The notes under the pieces: model-generated | Seen by the model: the letters and a program-made list of their open reading frames with translations, nothing else | Told to the model about the DNA's origin: nothing | Databases searched by the model: none | Shown here: piece by piece, positions 22,248 to 33,699 of the stretch | How the letters are laid out: each line of letters begins with the position of its first letter | How positions within the stretch are numbered: position 1 is the first letter of the stretch | DNA from: Triatoma infestans | Taxonomy: Eukaryota > Arthropoda > Insecta > Hemiptera > Reduviidae | DNA length: 64,000 nucleotides | Direction: 5' to 3' | Assembly (NCBI GenBank): GCA_011037195.1 | Contig: JAAEAF010003796.1 | Span: 1-64,000, forward strand | Position numbers and translations under genes: made by a program

Positions 22248-22640
22248 GTGCCCGAAGAGGTATACTGTGTGGACACAGATGGGTCGCCGAGGTACGCAGA
22301 CATAGTAGCGTTTGACAACAAAGGTAGAACTGCTTTGATTTTGGACCCCACAGTGAGGTTTGAGGGCAATGAACCCAATCAAGCAGAACTCATCAACGAT
22401 GAAAAGAAGGGCATCTACGAAAAATGCGTGCCTTTCTTGCAAGAGAAGTTCAGAGAAGAGTTCGGGGAGCGGAGATTCGCGGTCTATGGACTGTGGTTCG
22501 GTTCCAGGGGAACGATCCCAAAAAATACTCTATCTTTTTTCGACGATGTCGGTATCGACAGAAACAAACTGACGGTGATCGCAGAGCAAATAATCATTGC
22601 CTCTCTCGGCATAATCCATAACCACATATATGGTTCATGA
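22248..22640 (+). pseudogene. Restriction-like endonuclease domain of R2-superfamily LINE
   Basis: One open frame of 130 codons to a TGA stop. YADIVAFDNKG and ALILDPTVRFE supply the PD-(D/E)XK-type acidic positions, with K in INDEKKGIYEK further on; the domain ends with IIHNHIYGS. The second copy at 63.2 kb shows the same residues. This domain normally makes the first-strand target nick. The frame is intact here but separated from RT by frameshifts. Confidence 0.82.
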
Positions 22641-22849
22641 CTCTGCTGACTGAATGTGTTACTTGTACCAGATTTAATGGTTGTTGTATTATCGACACGA
22701 ATCCAATGAATCAAATTGTGAATTGCTTGTATGACTGCCTCACCAATATTCTGTTCTTTCACTGATTCAATGGATGTCAACTTGATTGATCAGTACGCTT
22801 TGTCATTGCAACTCAATTTAGTTGAGCAGCACCGCCGTTCGAGCTGGAT
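22641..22849 (+). promoter_or_regulatory. 3' UTR of R2-superfamily element with terminal hairpin
   Basis: About 210 bp of non-coding sequence. Near the end (about 22809-22830) CAACTCAATTTAGTTGAG folds into a CTCAA/TTGAG stem-loop, followed by CAGCACCGCC. The second copy has CAACTCAATGAAATTGAGCA in the same place. In R2-type elements the 3' UTR is the RT recognition site. Confidence 0.6.
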
Positions 22850-23227
22850 GGTGTATCTCTCTTCGCGAGTGTTGAAATTGCAGAGCGAGCACATTTCTAC
22901 ATTATGATCTCTACTGAGCCAAGGTCTATAATTCAAGAATAGAAGCTCTCTTCTCAGCTTAAAAAACCAGCGGAGTTCAGCATGCTTGAATTTCTTAGAG
23001 AAAGAAACCGTTACAGTGTTCCGATGTTCTGAAATTAGAATATCACAATAAAAAGCGTTCGGATTCTACTGCACGATTCGCAGAACATTCCAGACGAGAC
23101 TTAGTAATAATATCGGGAAGTTTCAGAAGCTCTTTAGGGCAATTAGGTGGGTTATCCAAAGAACAGTGAAAATCATAGTGGTAACCCGTAGTAAGCGTAA
23201 GCCAGTGTTTAAACCAGTAAACTCTAT
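22850..23227 (-). pseudogene. LINE C-terminal coding part, upstream half
   Basis: On the minus strand, open frames read GYHYDFHCSLDNPPNCPKEL (about 23185-23125) and, after a stop, KFKHAELRWFFKLRRELL and MCSLCNFNTREERY (about 22990-22850). CSLC is the first CX2C of the finger completed at 19011-18990. The part ends at the 12-bp duplication shared with 18374-18385. Clade unresolved. Confidence 0.7.
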
Positions 23228-23429
23228 ATTTGCCCGGGACTATGTTTCCAATAAAAGCAATTTTACGAAAGAAAATAGAGCCGTTTTCGAGAAAAAAAAA
23301 ACTTGAGTAAAGTAGCCGTTCTGCTTGATGGATTTCGTCCGAAACCTTCGTATGAGAGGCGGTTTCCTAAATACGATTTCCAACTTTGAGCATCCTGCGA
23401 TTTTTCGTTTTTAAGATATTTTGTTCACC

Positions 23430-23493
<64 letters not shown>

Positions 23494-23600
23494 TACAGAC
23501 TATACGCTAAACATTTTTTTCGTTCTTAAGAGAATCTCAAAACAAAATCTGTTTGAAAATCTGATACGATTGCAATACTTTCACTTACTGGAGTAAGAAG
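23228..23600 (-). repeat. H-family copy, right half
   Basis: Continuation of the copy at 18195-18385. It starts with ATTTGCCCGGGA, passes a core opening near 23330, and ends on the 5' hairpin side (CACTTACTGGAGTAAG near 23582). Confidence 0.75.
23433..23488. repeat. (CA)n microsatellite inside an H-family copy
   Basis: About 27 CA units. It occupies the position where other H copies have shorter TG/CA tracts, so it expanded from a tract carried by the element. Confidence 0.9.
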
Positions 23601-23935
23601 ATGAAAAAATAATTATCAATGTTTTACTGTAGGCCTGTTTTTCTCTTCTATTATAAAAAAGGAAAAATGTTTATTTAATAATATTATTTATAAAAGATAA
23701 CTTTCTTTGATGTTATAAAAACGAATGTAAACAATTTCTAAAGTTATTAGAACAATATAGTTCTCTTTGTTACCGCGTCATAAAACTACAAACTTGATAA
23801 GAAATTTATGTTTTTCTCAAGATATAAACATTTAGAAAAACTATTAAATAATTTTTCATCAGCAATTCAATATTTTTAGAGCTCTACGTGTCCAAAAAAA
23901 ATTATTTTTTCCTCAATAATCAATTTTTAGTTTTT

Positions 23936-24595
23936 ACTTTCTCTGACTAGTATGGGGAGGAACTTTTGCGATATTGTCAACTTTTCTAAATTGGGTTTTT
24001 CACGGAAATACATTTTCTTTGAAGATCTGATGAGTACGAATAAAATGTTTTCAGCGAATGGTCTGTGTGTATGTGTCTGTGTGCGTGTCTCGAAAAACGA
24101 AAAGTCGCAGGAAGCTCAAACTTTAGTATTCCCGTTTAGCCACTTCCATCGCATCAGACACGAAGGTTTCAGCCTAAATTCATCAACTGGAATTGTGGCT
24201 GAATGAATTAGTTTTTTCTTCAGTTTATCGCGATTTTCTCAGAAACGGCTCCAACGTTTATTTCTAAACTTTATAAACTAACTACATATATAAATATACC
24301 TATAAGTTTTTTAACATTTTCCAGAGAAATTTTATTTGAGGGGGGGGGTCGTTTCAGAGAACATTTTATCGGTAAGCCGGAAGTGGATATAACAGCCTCA
24401 GGCTTTTGAGTTTTTGGCGTTCTAATGTTATTAGCGCACACTTCTGAACTACAGTCTACTGTAGGGGAACTACTACCTGCCTCTATAATTTTTATTTTAG
24501 CACAAATTAATAAAGTCTGAAATTTAAAGAAAAATAGTAATTTTTATCTATAATTGTATTAACAGCGCTAAGAGAATGTTTCTCACCAGATTTTC
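23936..24595 (+). repeat. H-family repeat, long copy
   Basis: Starts ACTTTCTCTGACTAG, contains the GT-rich tract (about 24060-24090), a core unit opening near 24190, a second near 24375, and the end GAATGTTTCTCACCAGATTTT. The signal-peptide-like start of the open frame at 24576 is this repeat end. Confidence 0.7.
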
Positions 24596-24599
24596 TTTT

Positions 24600-25849
24600 T
24601 TCATTATTCTTGTGTGGGCGGCTTCATCACAAATTATCTGCACTTCCGAATCAAATACGCAAGTTAATGCCATCGTCGCTTATTGTATTGGGCAAGTCTT
24701 GTATTTTGGGGGATGCAAGCTCCGTCCAAGTTTGTGTACGAACTCATCAGTAATCTATCACGATTCGGCCAGATCACTCTCATCAGTCTATTCTAGCCGA
24801 ATTCATCTCTCTCTCTCTTTCACTTAAGTTTTATAATTCTCTTCTTCTTTTCTGCATCTGATCTACTAAAAATTCCACTACTAAATGTCATTAAATAAAA
24901 GTTTCGGTTTGTTAAGATCGATTCAATTTAATGTAGTTTTTATTTCATTCGCTGTAAAATTATGAATCTTTTCATGTAGAAAAAAAAAAAATATTCGCAT
25001 GTCTATATTTATTCAATTATATATGCCACAAAGAGGGGAAACATTTAATTAAAGGTGTGTATAGCACAAAATATAAAATGGAGATCAGCGAATAAATAAT
25101 TCTTTCCAACCGCTGTACACCTGATATAATTAAATGTTAATTGTACTTTTATATTATGATGGAGGTGTGTAAAAAATGAACAGCTGCCGGAAATTGAAAA
25201 TTCATCAAGTTTCTCGCCCCTCCAATGGTTTCTTTTTTTTTTAAGTAAGGCCATTTAAGTTATCATACAGAAATATTGAATATAATAAACAAAAAAAAAG
25301 AAACTGGTCAAGAAAACTTTAGAGGGATCACCAAAATAAATATTCGATTCAGAAAACTCTAGCAGTGAGGAAATACAAAAAAAAAATGTTGAAAATCAAA
25401 ATACCCCCAGATCCCTCCCTTAAACTAAATTTTTCCAAAAAAAAAAAAATGTTAAAGGCGGTAAGTTTAAATACGTGCTAGATCCTTTTTGTGGGAATTT
25501 TGATCGATTTTTTTAAGTTTTGCGCTGGACTTCTTGTGCCGAACTTAGAATCAAAGATATCTCTTGACAACAAACCTATCCTGACTTCAGTTGATGTGGA
25601 CCGAGCGTCTTGTCTGCTTTGTTTGTTAATACCAAGCTAGTTCCCTCTGATGGACCTAAAACTACGCACCAGGAGGTTTTTTTCTTGACTGTAGTTGTAA
25701 TTTTTTAGTCTTTGCCCGTGGATTGGAGCTGTTAATCACAATTCCGTATCTTTGGATGAGCTGTGGCATTTTATTCATTAATTGGACACGGCTTACTTCC
25801 TTTTGGAGGCCCTAAGAACTAGAATAGAGTAGATATATGTGCAATAAAC
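24600..25849. other. Gene-poor region
   Basis: Low-complexity AT-rich sequence with A-rich runs. Frames at 24576-24827 and 25045-25254 show no recognisable protein. Faint H-type core sequence is seen near 25320-25470. Confidence 0.45.
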
Positions 25850-27055
25850 AGGCCAAGTTTATAGAAAATCTTTAAAGTCGTTTTCGAAAAAACACCCAGT
25901 AAACAATTCAATTCAGTTATTGATTGAACTAGTATACAGAATTTCTTCAAATTTGAAAATCTGACCATTGCATCTAATGTACCTTAAAAAAGTGTACTTA
26001 AAGTAGGGCTGAACATTGGATTGAAGTGGCAGATTAGAGGAAAACATCATAGCATTTCTTTTAGTAACATCAAAAAATCAATTCTAATGGGACCTTCATA
26101 CCATTCATTCATCACATTAAGCCGGTCTTCAAAACAAGCATTTCCGTTGAATAAATAATTTCGAAAATAGCACAGTCGTAAATTAAATTGATAATTTTTC
26201 TTCCAAATTGCAATGTTTACAAACGTTGATTTGTGGACTGGCCCCTCCCCCAAAAAAGGGATTCCTCAGCGAATTTTCACCGCTCTGTCTCAACCAACAG
26301 TGCTTAAAAACAGCAATTTATGATACGCCCTTCAGAACACCTCTTGTAGATGTCACCTTTAGATGGGCTATACCCCGGCACCGCAGCTAACATAGAGCTT
26401 ATTGTGCCATCGCCGATTTTCTAGGAAGTGAACCCTTCCTTTTTCAGAACGCCCCAAATTTTTCCTACCCCTTGTTTAAAGGAAATCCTCATAGACGTTT
26501 TCGAGAAAATTAAAAAAAAAAAAAAAAAAAAAATTCTGTAAAATCGCACTCCTGGTTTTCCTGATTTTCTTCAAATTTGGAATTCTAGTAGTGTTTCCAA
26601 TGTACCTTAATAGAACCATACATTATACTGAAGTGGTACTTTAGAGGAAATTTTAACATTGCTGTTTCCCCAGAAACCACGCAAAAAATCAATTTTCCTG
26701 GGAAAATATTTCAAATAAAAGTGATAGGCATTCATGTGTGTAGATTGTATACGAAGTTTAAAGAAAAACCGTAGAAACCGTTTTCGAGAAAAACGCGAAA
26801 AACTGATAAAAAAAAAAATTATTCATTCTAAAGACGCACTCAGCCAGTGCTTTTTACTAGAACTTTTTGTACTACTTGCGGTGGTGTTAACAAAACGGAA
26901 TCAAGTTTGTATGATTGCAATTTTGAGATATTTTGTCCCCCCCCCCCCATAAATTCGCCAAAAAAAAATTATTTCTTTATTAGCTAAGGAACGTCAATTA
27001 TAAATTTGATACGATCGTAATACTTCTACTTACGTGGGAATGGGAGAAAATCTAA
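25850..27055 (-). repeat. H-family repeat, long minus-strand copy
   Basis: Successive core units open near 26545 and 26830 on the minus strand, with the 5' end near 27055 (TACTTCTACTTACG). A C13 run near 26937-26949 replaces the CA tract. Diverged, with indels. Confidence 0.65.
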
Positions 27056-27419
27056 ACAATTAAATTCATTGACATTATTATATAATTTGTAGTTAATTTC
27101 ATTAATGATATTATTAAACAAAGAGAATATACTAAATACGCACTGATGAGTTTGTGAACAGAACGGTATGAAAGTTTCCGTTATCTTCTGCGTACCTGTG
27201 GAATGTAAAATTAAACTATGATTACCGTTATATCACTCTGGAGCTTTACTAGCGCTGTATTTGTGGTAGCAATGAACGCAGAATTTAATAGTTTACAAAA
27301 AAAAAAAATTATTTATTGTTTTTTTTTTTTGGTATTAATTTTTTAAAGTCAAGTTTTTAAAGGCAATAATATCACTTTTTATTATTTCCGTAAACTAAAA
27401 TGGAAAAATTAAAATTAAG

Positions 27420-27930
27420 AATTAAAAAGTGACAAATCGCAGCCAGCTCAAAAACATGGTATTCCATTTAGGCATCGCATCTGACACGAAGATTTTGGGG
27501 GAAATTTCCAGCAACTAGAAGTGTGACTTTACTAAATGATTTTTTCTTTGCAGTTTTTTGCAGATTTCTCGAAAACTGCTCCTACGATTTTCTTTAACTT
27601 TGTATGTTATCTAAAACACCGGGGGAGATTGATTTTTTTTTTTTTTTTGGAGGGTTCTGGATGGAACAGTTACGTAAAGCTTTCCTCTAAACTACTACTT
27701 GAATTCAATGTATCGTATTACCAATAATATAATAATATTAATATACATTACAAGTATTACTAGAATTCAAATTGGAAGAAAATCAGTTAACCAGAACTGT
27801 AACAGAATAGATTTATGAATGTTTGGGAATTATCTCGAATATGACTATTAAAAGATAATTTATCATTTTATATATAAATGCATGAACAGGATCGGCAAAG
27901 TTATGTGAGCGTTTCATACCAAGATTCTTC
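27420..27930 (+). repeat. H-family repeat
   Basis: Lacks the 5' hairpin. The TCTGACACGAAG block, a core opening near 27515 and the end GTTATGTGAGCGTTTCATACC are present. Confidence 0.65.
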
Positions 27931-28424
27931 TACAATCGTAAATAATGTCACAGTAATTTCACCAAAGTCAATGGTTAAACATGTATTTTTAATCTCTAGA
28001 GATTAAATGTAATGCCAGTGATGCCAACGTTCTTCTATTAAATAAGTTTTAAAGTTTGAATGAAATTGCTAAAATATATTTATTTATAATTATTGTAGTT
28101 TTAATTGCCATAGAAAAACTATAAAAAATATTCAACCCAATTGTACAATGACTTTACACTTCTTTTCGAACACTCAGCCAAACCTTGATTTGTGACTGCA
28201 TAAAAACGCACTTAACAATAATGGTTACATAAATATCCATTTCTTAAAGAAAACACATTTTGAAAAAAAACTATAATTATTCTTTCTATAATTGAACAAT
28301 TATAATACTTCCTGTTACTAGGAGGAGGAGGAGGTGGAGGAATAAATATAAATAATAAATTTATAAAGGAAATAAATAAAGTAGTATTAAATTTCAACAG
28401 TGTAATGATATAAACTGAATCGAG

Positions 28425-28560
28425 GCCACCATTTTGGAGTTTGGTAAGGTCCAGGGGCTTTTGTGTTAAGCGAGGTTGTGCACATTATTGATCTGACGAA
28501 GTAGTGTGTCCGAAATGTTGGAGGGTTTGTGCACAACTATCACCCTCTCACTCTCTCTAC
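28425..28560 (+). ncRNA. Candidate hammerhead-like fold with 9-bp outer helix
   Basis: GTTGTGCAC (about 28472-28480) and GTGCACAAC (about 28530-28538) are perfect complements and enclose CTGACGA (28493-28499) and GAAA (28512-28515). The order stem I, CTGANGA, short segment, GAAA, stem I is that of a hammerhead. The stem II segment (AGTAGTGTGTCC) pairs poorly and the cleavage-site base is unclear, so this is a weak candidate or a decayed ribozyme. Confidence 0.35.
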
Positions 28561-28569
28561 ACACCCATC

Positions 28570-29157
28570 CCAAGGACTCCCTCGCTCTCCGCCCCCAAAC
28601 AGCTCCCTCTATCCCCACTCCATTCCGCCACCACACTCCCCACCAATATCTTTCATCCCTTTCAATATAACATGAGAACTTAAGAACTAAACTACCTTTA
28701 TTTATATAATATTTATTTAAATAATTCAGTGGATTTTTTTATTTTTATTTTGTCTATTTTTATTTAATTTAAATCATTATATTAATTATGTTTTTTTTAT
28801 CACGTATTAAAAAATGATCTAATTAAGCCAAAATAAAGCTATGTATTTATATATGCGCGCTACTAGCAATCTCTCTCTATACGTTAGCGTCACACTTTAG
28901 TAGAAGTGATAGACAAAACGAGTCCCCTCTCAGATAATTATTTTCGAATTACCTCTAGGAACGGAACCGTTTCCCAAAAACTCGTTCAACGGTTCCTCCG
29001 GGAATTTTAAACTTTTGGTGCTAAGATGACCTTTATATTCGTTCAAATTCATTAAATGTATAAATTCTTAATTAATTTCAATTAATTAGTAACAAAATTG
29101 CATTTCTTGTTCATAATAAAAACAGTAAACTAATAATTAGCAATATTTTTTTTGCTA
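28570..29157. other. AT-rich region, no feature
   Basis: A short C-rich stretch (28550-28650) is followed by AT-rich sequence. Nothing else can be supported. Confidence 0.4.
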
Positions 29158-30385
29158 CTTTCTCTAACCGTTGTTAGAGGAAGTATTGCGCGCGTGCCAG
29201 ATTTTCGAAATTGCACGGAAATACACGTTTTGAGATCCCCTGAGTCCAAAAAATGGAGTTTTTAGAAAATGGTCTGCATGTGTATATGTGAAAAGAATAT
29301 TTCAAAAACGAAAAGTTGCAGGGAGCTTAAACTTGATATTCCGTTTTGGTACTACCATGAAGATTTCGGGTAAAATCCATCAACCCGAAAGTGCCACTTT
29401 ACTGAATAATTTTTTGCACTTTTTTACGATTTTCTGGGAAACGGCTCCAACGATTTTCTTTAAACTTGGTACATCAACTACACATACAAAGAGCTACAAC
29501 TATTATTTGAAATTTTTCCCTGGAAAAATTCATTTACAGGCACTTTTGGGGGAACGGGTGGGGTTATGGTTTCGTCTAAAGTGCTATTTCAGTTATTATA
29601 CAATTCTACCATCTAAATAATTCATATTAATTAGAATTAGATATGTTGAGAAATCCCGATTTTAAAGAAAATCGGATGACCCAAACTGCACTTTACAGAA
29701 AGTAGTTTTCAGTATTCTGCAATTTTCTCTAAAACGGCTACAACGATTTTCTGTAAACTTGGAATATCTAGTAGACATACAATGGGCTACAACTTTTATT
29801 CCTAACGTTTCTCCGGGAAAATTCATTCAAGGGCACTTTTAGTGGAGAGGTGGGGTTATGGTTTTCTCTAAAATGCTATTTTTGTTCAACAATTTACTAT
29901 ACAATTCTGTCAACTAAATAATATCAATTAGAACTATATAAGTTGCCAAAATTCCCAATTTGAAGAAAATCGGTTGAGCGGAAGTGCGACTTTACTGAAT
30001 AGGTTCTTCAGTTGTCTGTGATTTTTTTCCATAAAAATGCCGACTAATAAGAATTCGCCGACTGCTTAGGATCAGACCGACGGAACTACAAAATTACTGT
30101 TTTATTACTATTTTAAGTTTTTTGCCAACAATAATAATACATTCGCCGGTGTTATGAATTGGAAGAACTTGTCACAGGACGCAAGTAGAGACATTTACGT
30201 TTGTTTGTTTTTATGAAAAGTATGACTTTTCTTGTGGGTTTAGACGTAATAACCCGAAAAGACAAGACTCGAAAAGTTTGGTTACGTCTGTCTGATCCTA
30301 AGCAGTCGAATTGTAAGTGTGAAGAAAATTTGCCAATTCGCACTAAGAGAAAGTCGTGTGAGTGTTTCACACCAGATTTTTTGTT
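29158..30385 (+). repeat. H-family repeat with three tandem core units
   Basis: The most informative copy for the core structure. Units open near 29385, 29672 and 29973 (spacing about 287 and 301 bp), each with the same succession of words (ACTTTAC, GGCT.CAACGATTTTCT, GAGCTACAAC-like, GGCACTTTT, GGGGTTATGG). The 5' part starts ACTTTCTCTAACC with hairpin and the 3' end is GAGAAAGTCGTGTGAGTGTTT. A foreign fold-back insert lies inside at about 30045-30315. Confidence 0.8.
30045..30315. mobile_element. Short terminal-inverted-repeat insert
   Basis: GACTGCTTAGGATCAGAC near 30060 is matched in inverse near 30290-30312 (GTCTGATCCTAAGCAGTC). The insert separates the third core unit from the 3' end of its H-family host. 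No coding frame of known type; TSD unclear. Looks like a MITE or a further fold-back element. Confidence 0.6.
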
Positions 30386-30529
30386 AATATTTTATAATCC
30401 TTATATTTCATACTCCAATTGTTTGAATAATATTAAACATTACACATCAAACCTTAGATTTAAACAAATTCATTTAAATCAAACTCTACGAAAAAAATTA
30501 ACAATTATTGAAATATAGAAAACAACACA

Positions 30530-32030
30530 AGCAATCAAATATAACTTTAACTTAACATGTCCTAATTCCCTTATATTTGTGGCACATTCTTTCGTAAAAT
30601 AAAACTTTGTATACGTCATTCATTTATTATATTTTATTATACACTTTTTAAGATGATTATGATTTTTTTAATATTACTTTTTAAATAAACTAGAACATTT
30701 AAAAAATAAAATATATACATAGAGAGTAAATCTGATGTTGCAAATGTAAAGATGGATTCAGTGACAGGGGCAGCACGTGTTCCACTTCAAAGCATTTCTA
30801 TTGACTAGATTCAGTGATTTGACTTATTTGTTCACTCTGGAACGAAATAATTTGAATCAAATCCGGTATCGAGTAAAGACGAAAAAGGACATCTAAAGTA
30901 TCTTGGCGTTTATGCCACTCCCAAACAAAAATACATAGAACCTGCAGGAGGTTGGTGATGAGCGGAACTACTACTACTGTAGCTTTAGCACGTACAAATT
31001 CTAATTTATTTCACACAAATTTATTGACCGTTACAGACATTTGTACACTTTACAGATGATGACTAAATTCTCTCTCTAAACATTGGCCTCCCCATCCAAA
31101 CAAACCACGGCTTTATAATCAACCCTCTAACATCTAATTACTGCCACACACATTAATAAATAACATAATATATATTATAAAGTGACAAATTATATCTAGT
31201 TATTCAAGAAAAACGAAAAAAAAAAAAATCTATTTAATAAATTATTGAAAAATCGAGTAGAGAGGTAAATCGCACATAATGGGTCTTTCGTCACACTAAA
31301 TACATTTTATAATATTGTCTGCCTAAGCGATATAACATGATGGAATTTCTACCTTTTTTTTTTTAATTCAGTATTACAATAAAAAGGAAATTTATAATTC
31401 AATGTAGTACAGAACTGAATATAATATTGAGATGATTTTTTTTCGTCTTACATATATACAAACACATAAAAAAGCAGAGTTGTTAGCATGTAGTTCGCCT
31501 ACAGTGTTCGCTGGCAGGAGGTCGATGAACTTCAACACCGCACATTCTACAGTTATAATACTGGCCCACCAATATTATAACTACGCTCTCCTCATCTTAC
31601 TAACACTTACAAAACTTAACCAATGACTTTTTGCAAAATAACTATGAGATCATAGATTTTTTTTTTTATTTATGAGAGACAAACGAAACATAAAACATAA
31701 TGTCGTCGATTATAAAGTAAAGAGTGAATCAAAATCTGATTGAAACACACTCGACTTTCTCTCGTGCCAGTTAATACAATATTATATATTTATAAATTTA
31801 TGTAATTTTTTGTTAAATTTGAAAATTACAAAGTCATATGATTACATTTTAGTCCAGGAAAAAGCGGCGCTAATAACATTTAAGCAACCCAATAATAATC
31901 AATTTTTTTTTTGTTCGAAAAATATTACAAATTACAGTGATAGGTTTAAAATTGTGCAATTAGTAAAGGAAATCGTTGAAATCGATTTTGAGAAAAGTAA
32001 AAAAAAAAAAAAAATTCAATAATCTATTCT
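30530..32030. other. AT-rich region without recognisable genes
   Basis: Several short open frames (such as 31432-31626 and 31810-32022) are AT-driven. No protein family, RNA gene or repeat boundary is recognised. Confidence 0.45.
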
Positions 32031-32035
32031 GTTAA

Positions 32036-32885
32036 GTTGGACTTCCGGTTAAGCGATTTCTTCAAAATTTCGTAATGCCAGCAATTCTTCTAAAGTATAT
32101 TATTTAGAAACGGGGTGAGTTCAAATAAATACAAATTGTAAATATTATTAAAGCGTATCAGACCACAATAAACCTATTTAATACATTTCGTAAAAGGTTA
32201 ATCAGAAACAATACCTTGAAAAAATTAAGTCAGATATGTCATTTATAACTAGCCAGATTGTTAAAGGTTTTAGATAAACAGCATGCTTCAAATATATATT
32301 ATAATTACTGATTAAATTCCATCAACAAGTCTTTACAATCCTAGTAATATAAACTTCATAAAATCAAGTTCCTACTAATCGTTGGGGCCCAGAAATAATA
32401 ATAAAAAAGTACACTTACAGTATGCGAGGTTGCAACCTTTTTAACATAAATAATACTTCAAATAGCAGCACTACGTTAATATCTTTATAACGAAAAACAT
32501 GGCAAAGAATATTATTTTCAGCCGAATTCACACATTAACTGGCCCCGTGAGAACTCACTCTGACCAAAAAAATAAAACAATAGAACGACTGCGATAAACA
32601 AAATCACTTGATTGTATAATATGTTCACTATCGATATCGCCACTATTTTGATTCAAGGTTGTATCGATGTTCAAAATTTCTTCAACAAAGAGGGGGCGAC
32701 TTGACGACGTTATTAAATAAGGTCATCAACAATATTATTATACTTAAGGTGGCAGAACGAAGCATTGTACTGAAGTGGTACTTAAGAGCGATGCTAAACA
32801 CTAGGCAGCAGCGTTACCCCACAACCCCCAAAAAATCAATTTTTCCGGGGGAAATCTTCCGACTTCCATTTGCCATTCGCTAAAA
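32036..32885 (-). repeat. H-family pieces, minus strand
   Basis: Core-type sequence at about 32036-32120 and 32690-32885 (CTGAAGTGGTACTTAAGAG, then CCCCAAAAAATCAATTTT). The middle (32121-32690) is AT-rich and unassigned. Confidence 0.5.
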
Positions 32886-32898
32886 AACATTTTTTTTT

Positions 32899-33590
32899 TT
32901 ACTTTCTCTTACTCCTAGTAGTATTGTAATCGTGTCAAATTTTCGATATCGTGTTTTCACTGGAAATATCCGTTTTGAGGTCCCCTGAGTCAAAAAAAGT
33001 GGTTTTTAGCAAAAGGTCTGTCTGTGTGTGTGTGTGTGTGTATGTATGTGAACAGCATAGCTCAAAAATGAAAAACTGTAGAAACTTGAAATTCCGTTTA
33101 GGTATCACCATGGGATCTGACAGTACGTTATCTGTCAAAAATTCCTCAACCGGAAGTACCACTTAACTAAATGATTTTTTTCACTTTTTCGCAATTTCTC
33201 CAAAATGGCTCCGACGATGTTTTTGAAACTTCGTATAGAAACCAAACATGTAAAGATCTACATCTTTTACTTAAAACATTTCTCTGGGAAAATTCATTTA
33301 AGGGCACTTTTAGGGGAGGGGCAGGGTTTACAGCTTTCTCTAAATCGCTATCATAGTTGATTATACAATTCTATCATCCAAACGAAATTAATTAGAAATA
33401 AATAGATGGCCAAAATTCTGAGTTTTTAGAAAATTAGTAAACCGGAAGTGCGCTTTTACTGAACTGTTTTTTCACTTTTTGACGAATTTCAATAAAATTT
33501 GGTACATTAACTATAAAATTTGTCAATTATAATTTTGAGAACTGGAGTAAGAGAAAATTGTGTGAGTGTTTCACACCAGATTTTTTTTTT
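32899..33590 (+). repeat. Full-length H-family repeat
   Basis: Runs from TTTACTTTCTCTTACTCC through the GAGGTCCCCTGAGT block, a TG tract (33019-33044), the GGGATCTGACAG block, two core units opening near 33150 and 33440, and the end GGAGTAAGAGAAAATTG, GTGTGAGTGTTTCACACC. It is highly similar to the minus copies at 12.4 and 51.5 kb. A minus-strand 5' end (33600-33690) directly follows it, giving a tail-to-tail join. Confidence 0.85.
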
Positions 33591-33699
33591 TCACTTAGAT
33601 ACCTCAAAACATTTAATTTCGGTTTAAACTCGATTTCGAAAATTTGACACGCTCACAATACTTCCTCTTATCAGGTGTAAGAGAAAGTAATAATTAGCA

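Larger units (their letters stand above)
19012..22849 (+). mobile_element. R2-superfamily (RLE-type) LINE, nearly full length, inactivated
   Basis: A 3.8-kb element with a 5' UTR of about 470 bp, one broken ORF (N-terminal domain, C2H2 finger, reverse transcriptase, CCHC motif, restriction-like endonuclease) and a 3' UTR of about 210 bp. Length and domain order match R2-superfamily LINEs; the exact clade is not determined. It lies within the C-terminal zinc-finger codons of a minus-strand LINE, between the YHFLSEC part (below 19011) and the REERY part (above 22850). Several stops and frameshifts make it non-autonomous today. A GC-rich hairpin (19014-19034) marks the 5' end. Confidence 0.82.

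Noticed and set aside
19540..22780. Minus-strand open frames within the R2-type element
   Set aside because: Shadows of the plus-strand retrotransposon ORF.
24576..24827. Open frame with a signal-peptide-like start (MFLTRFSFFIILVWA)
   Set aside because: The start is the H-family 3' end (TGTTTCTCACCAGATTTT); the rest has no protein similarity.
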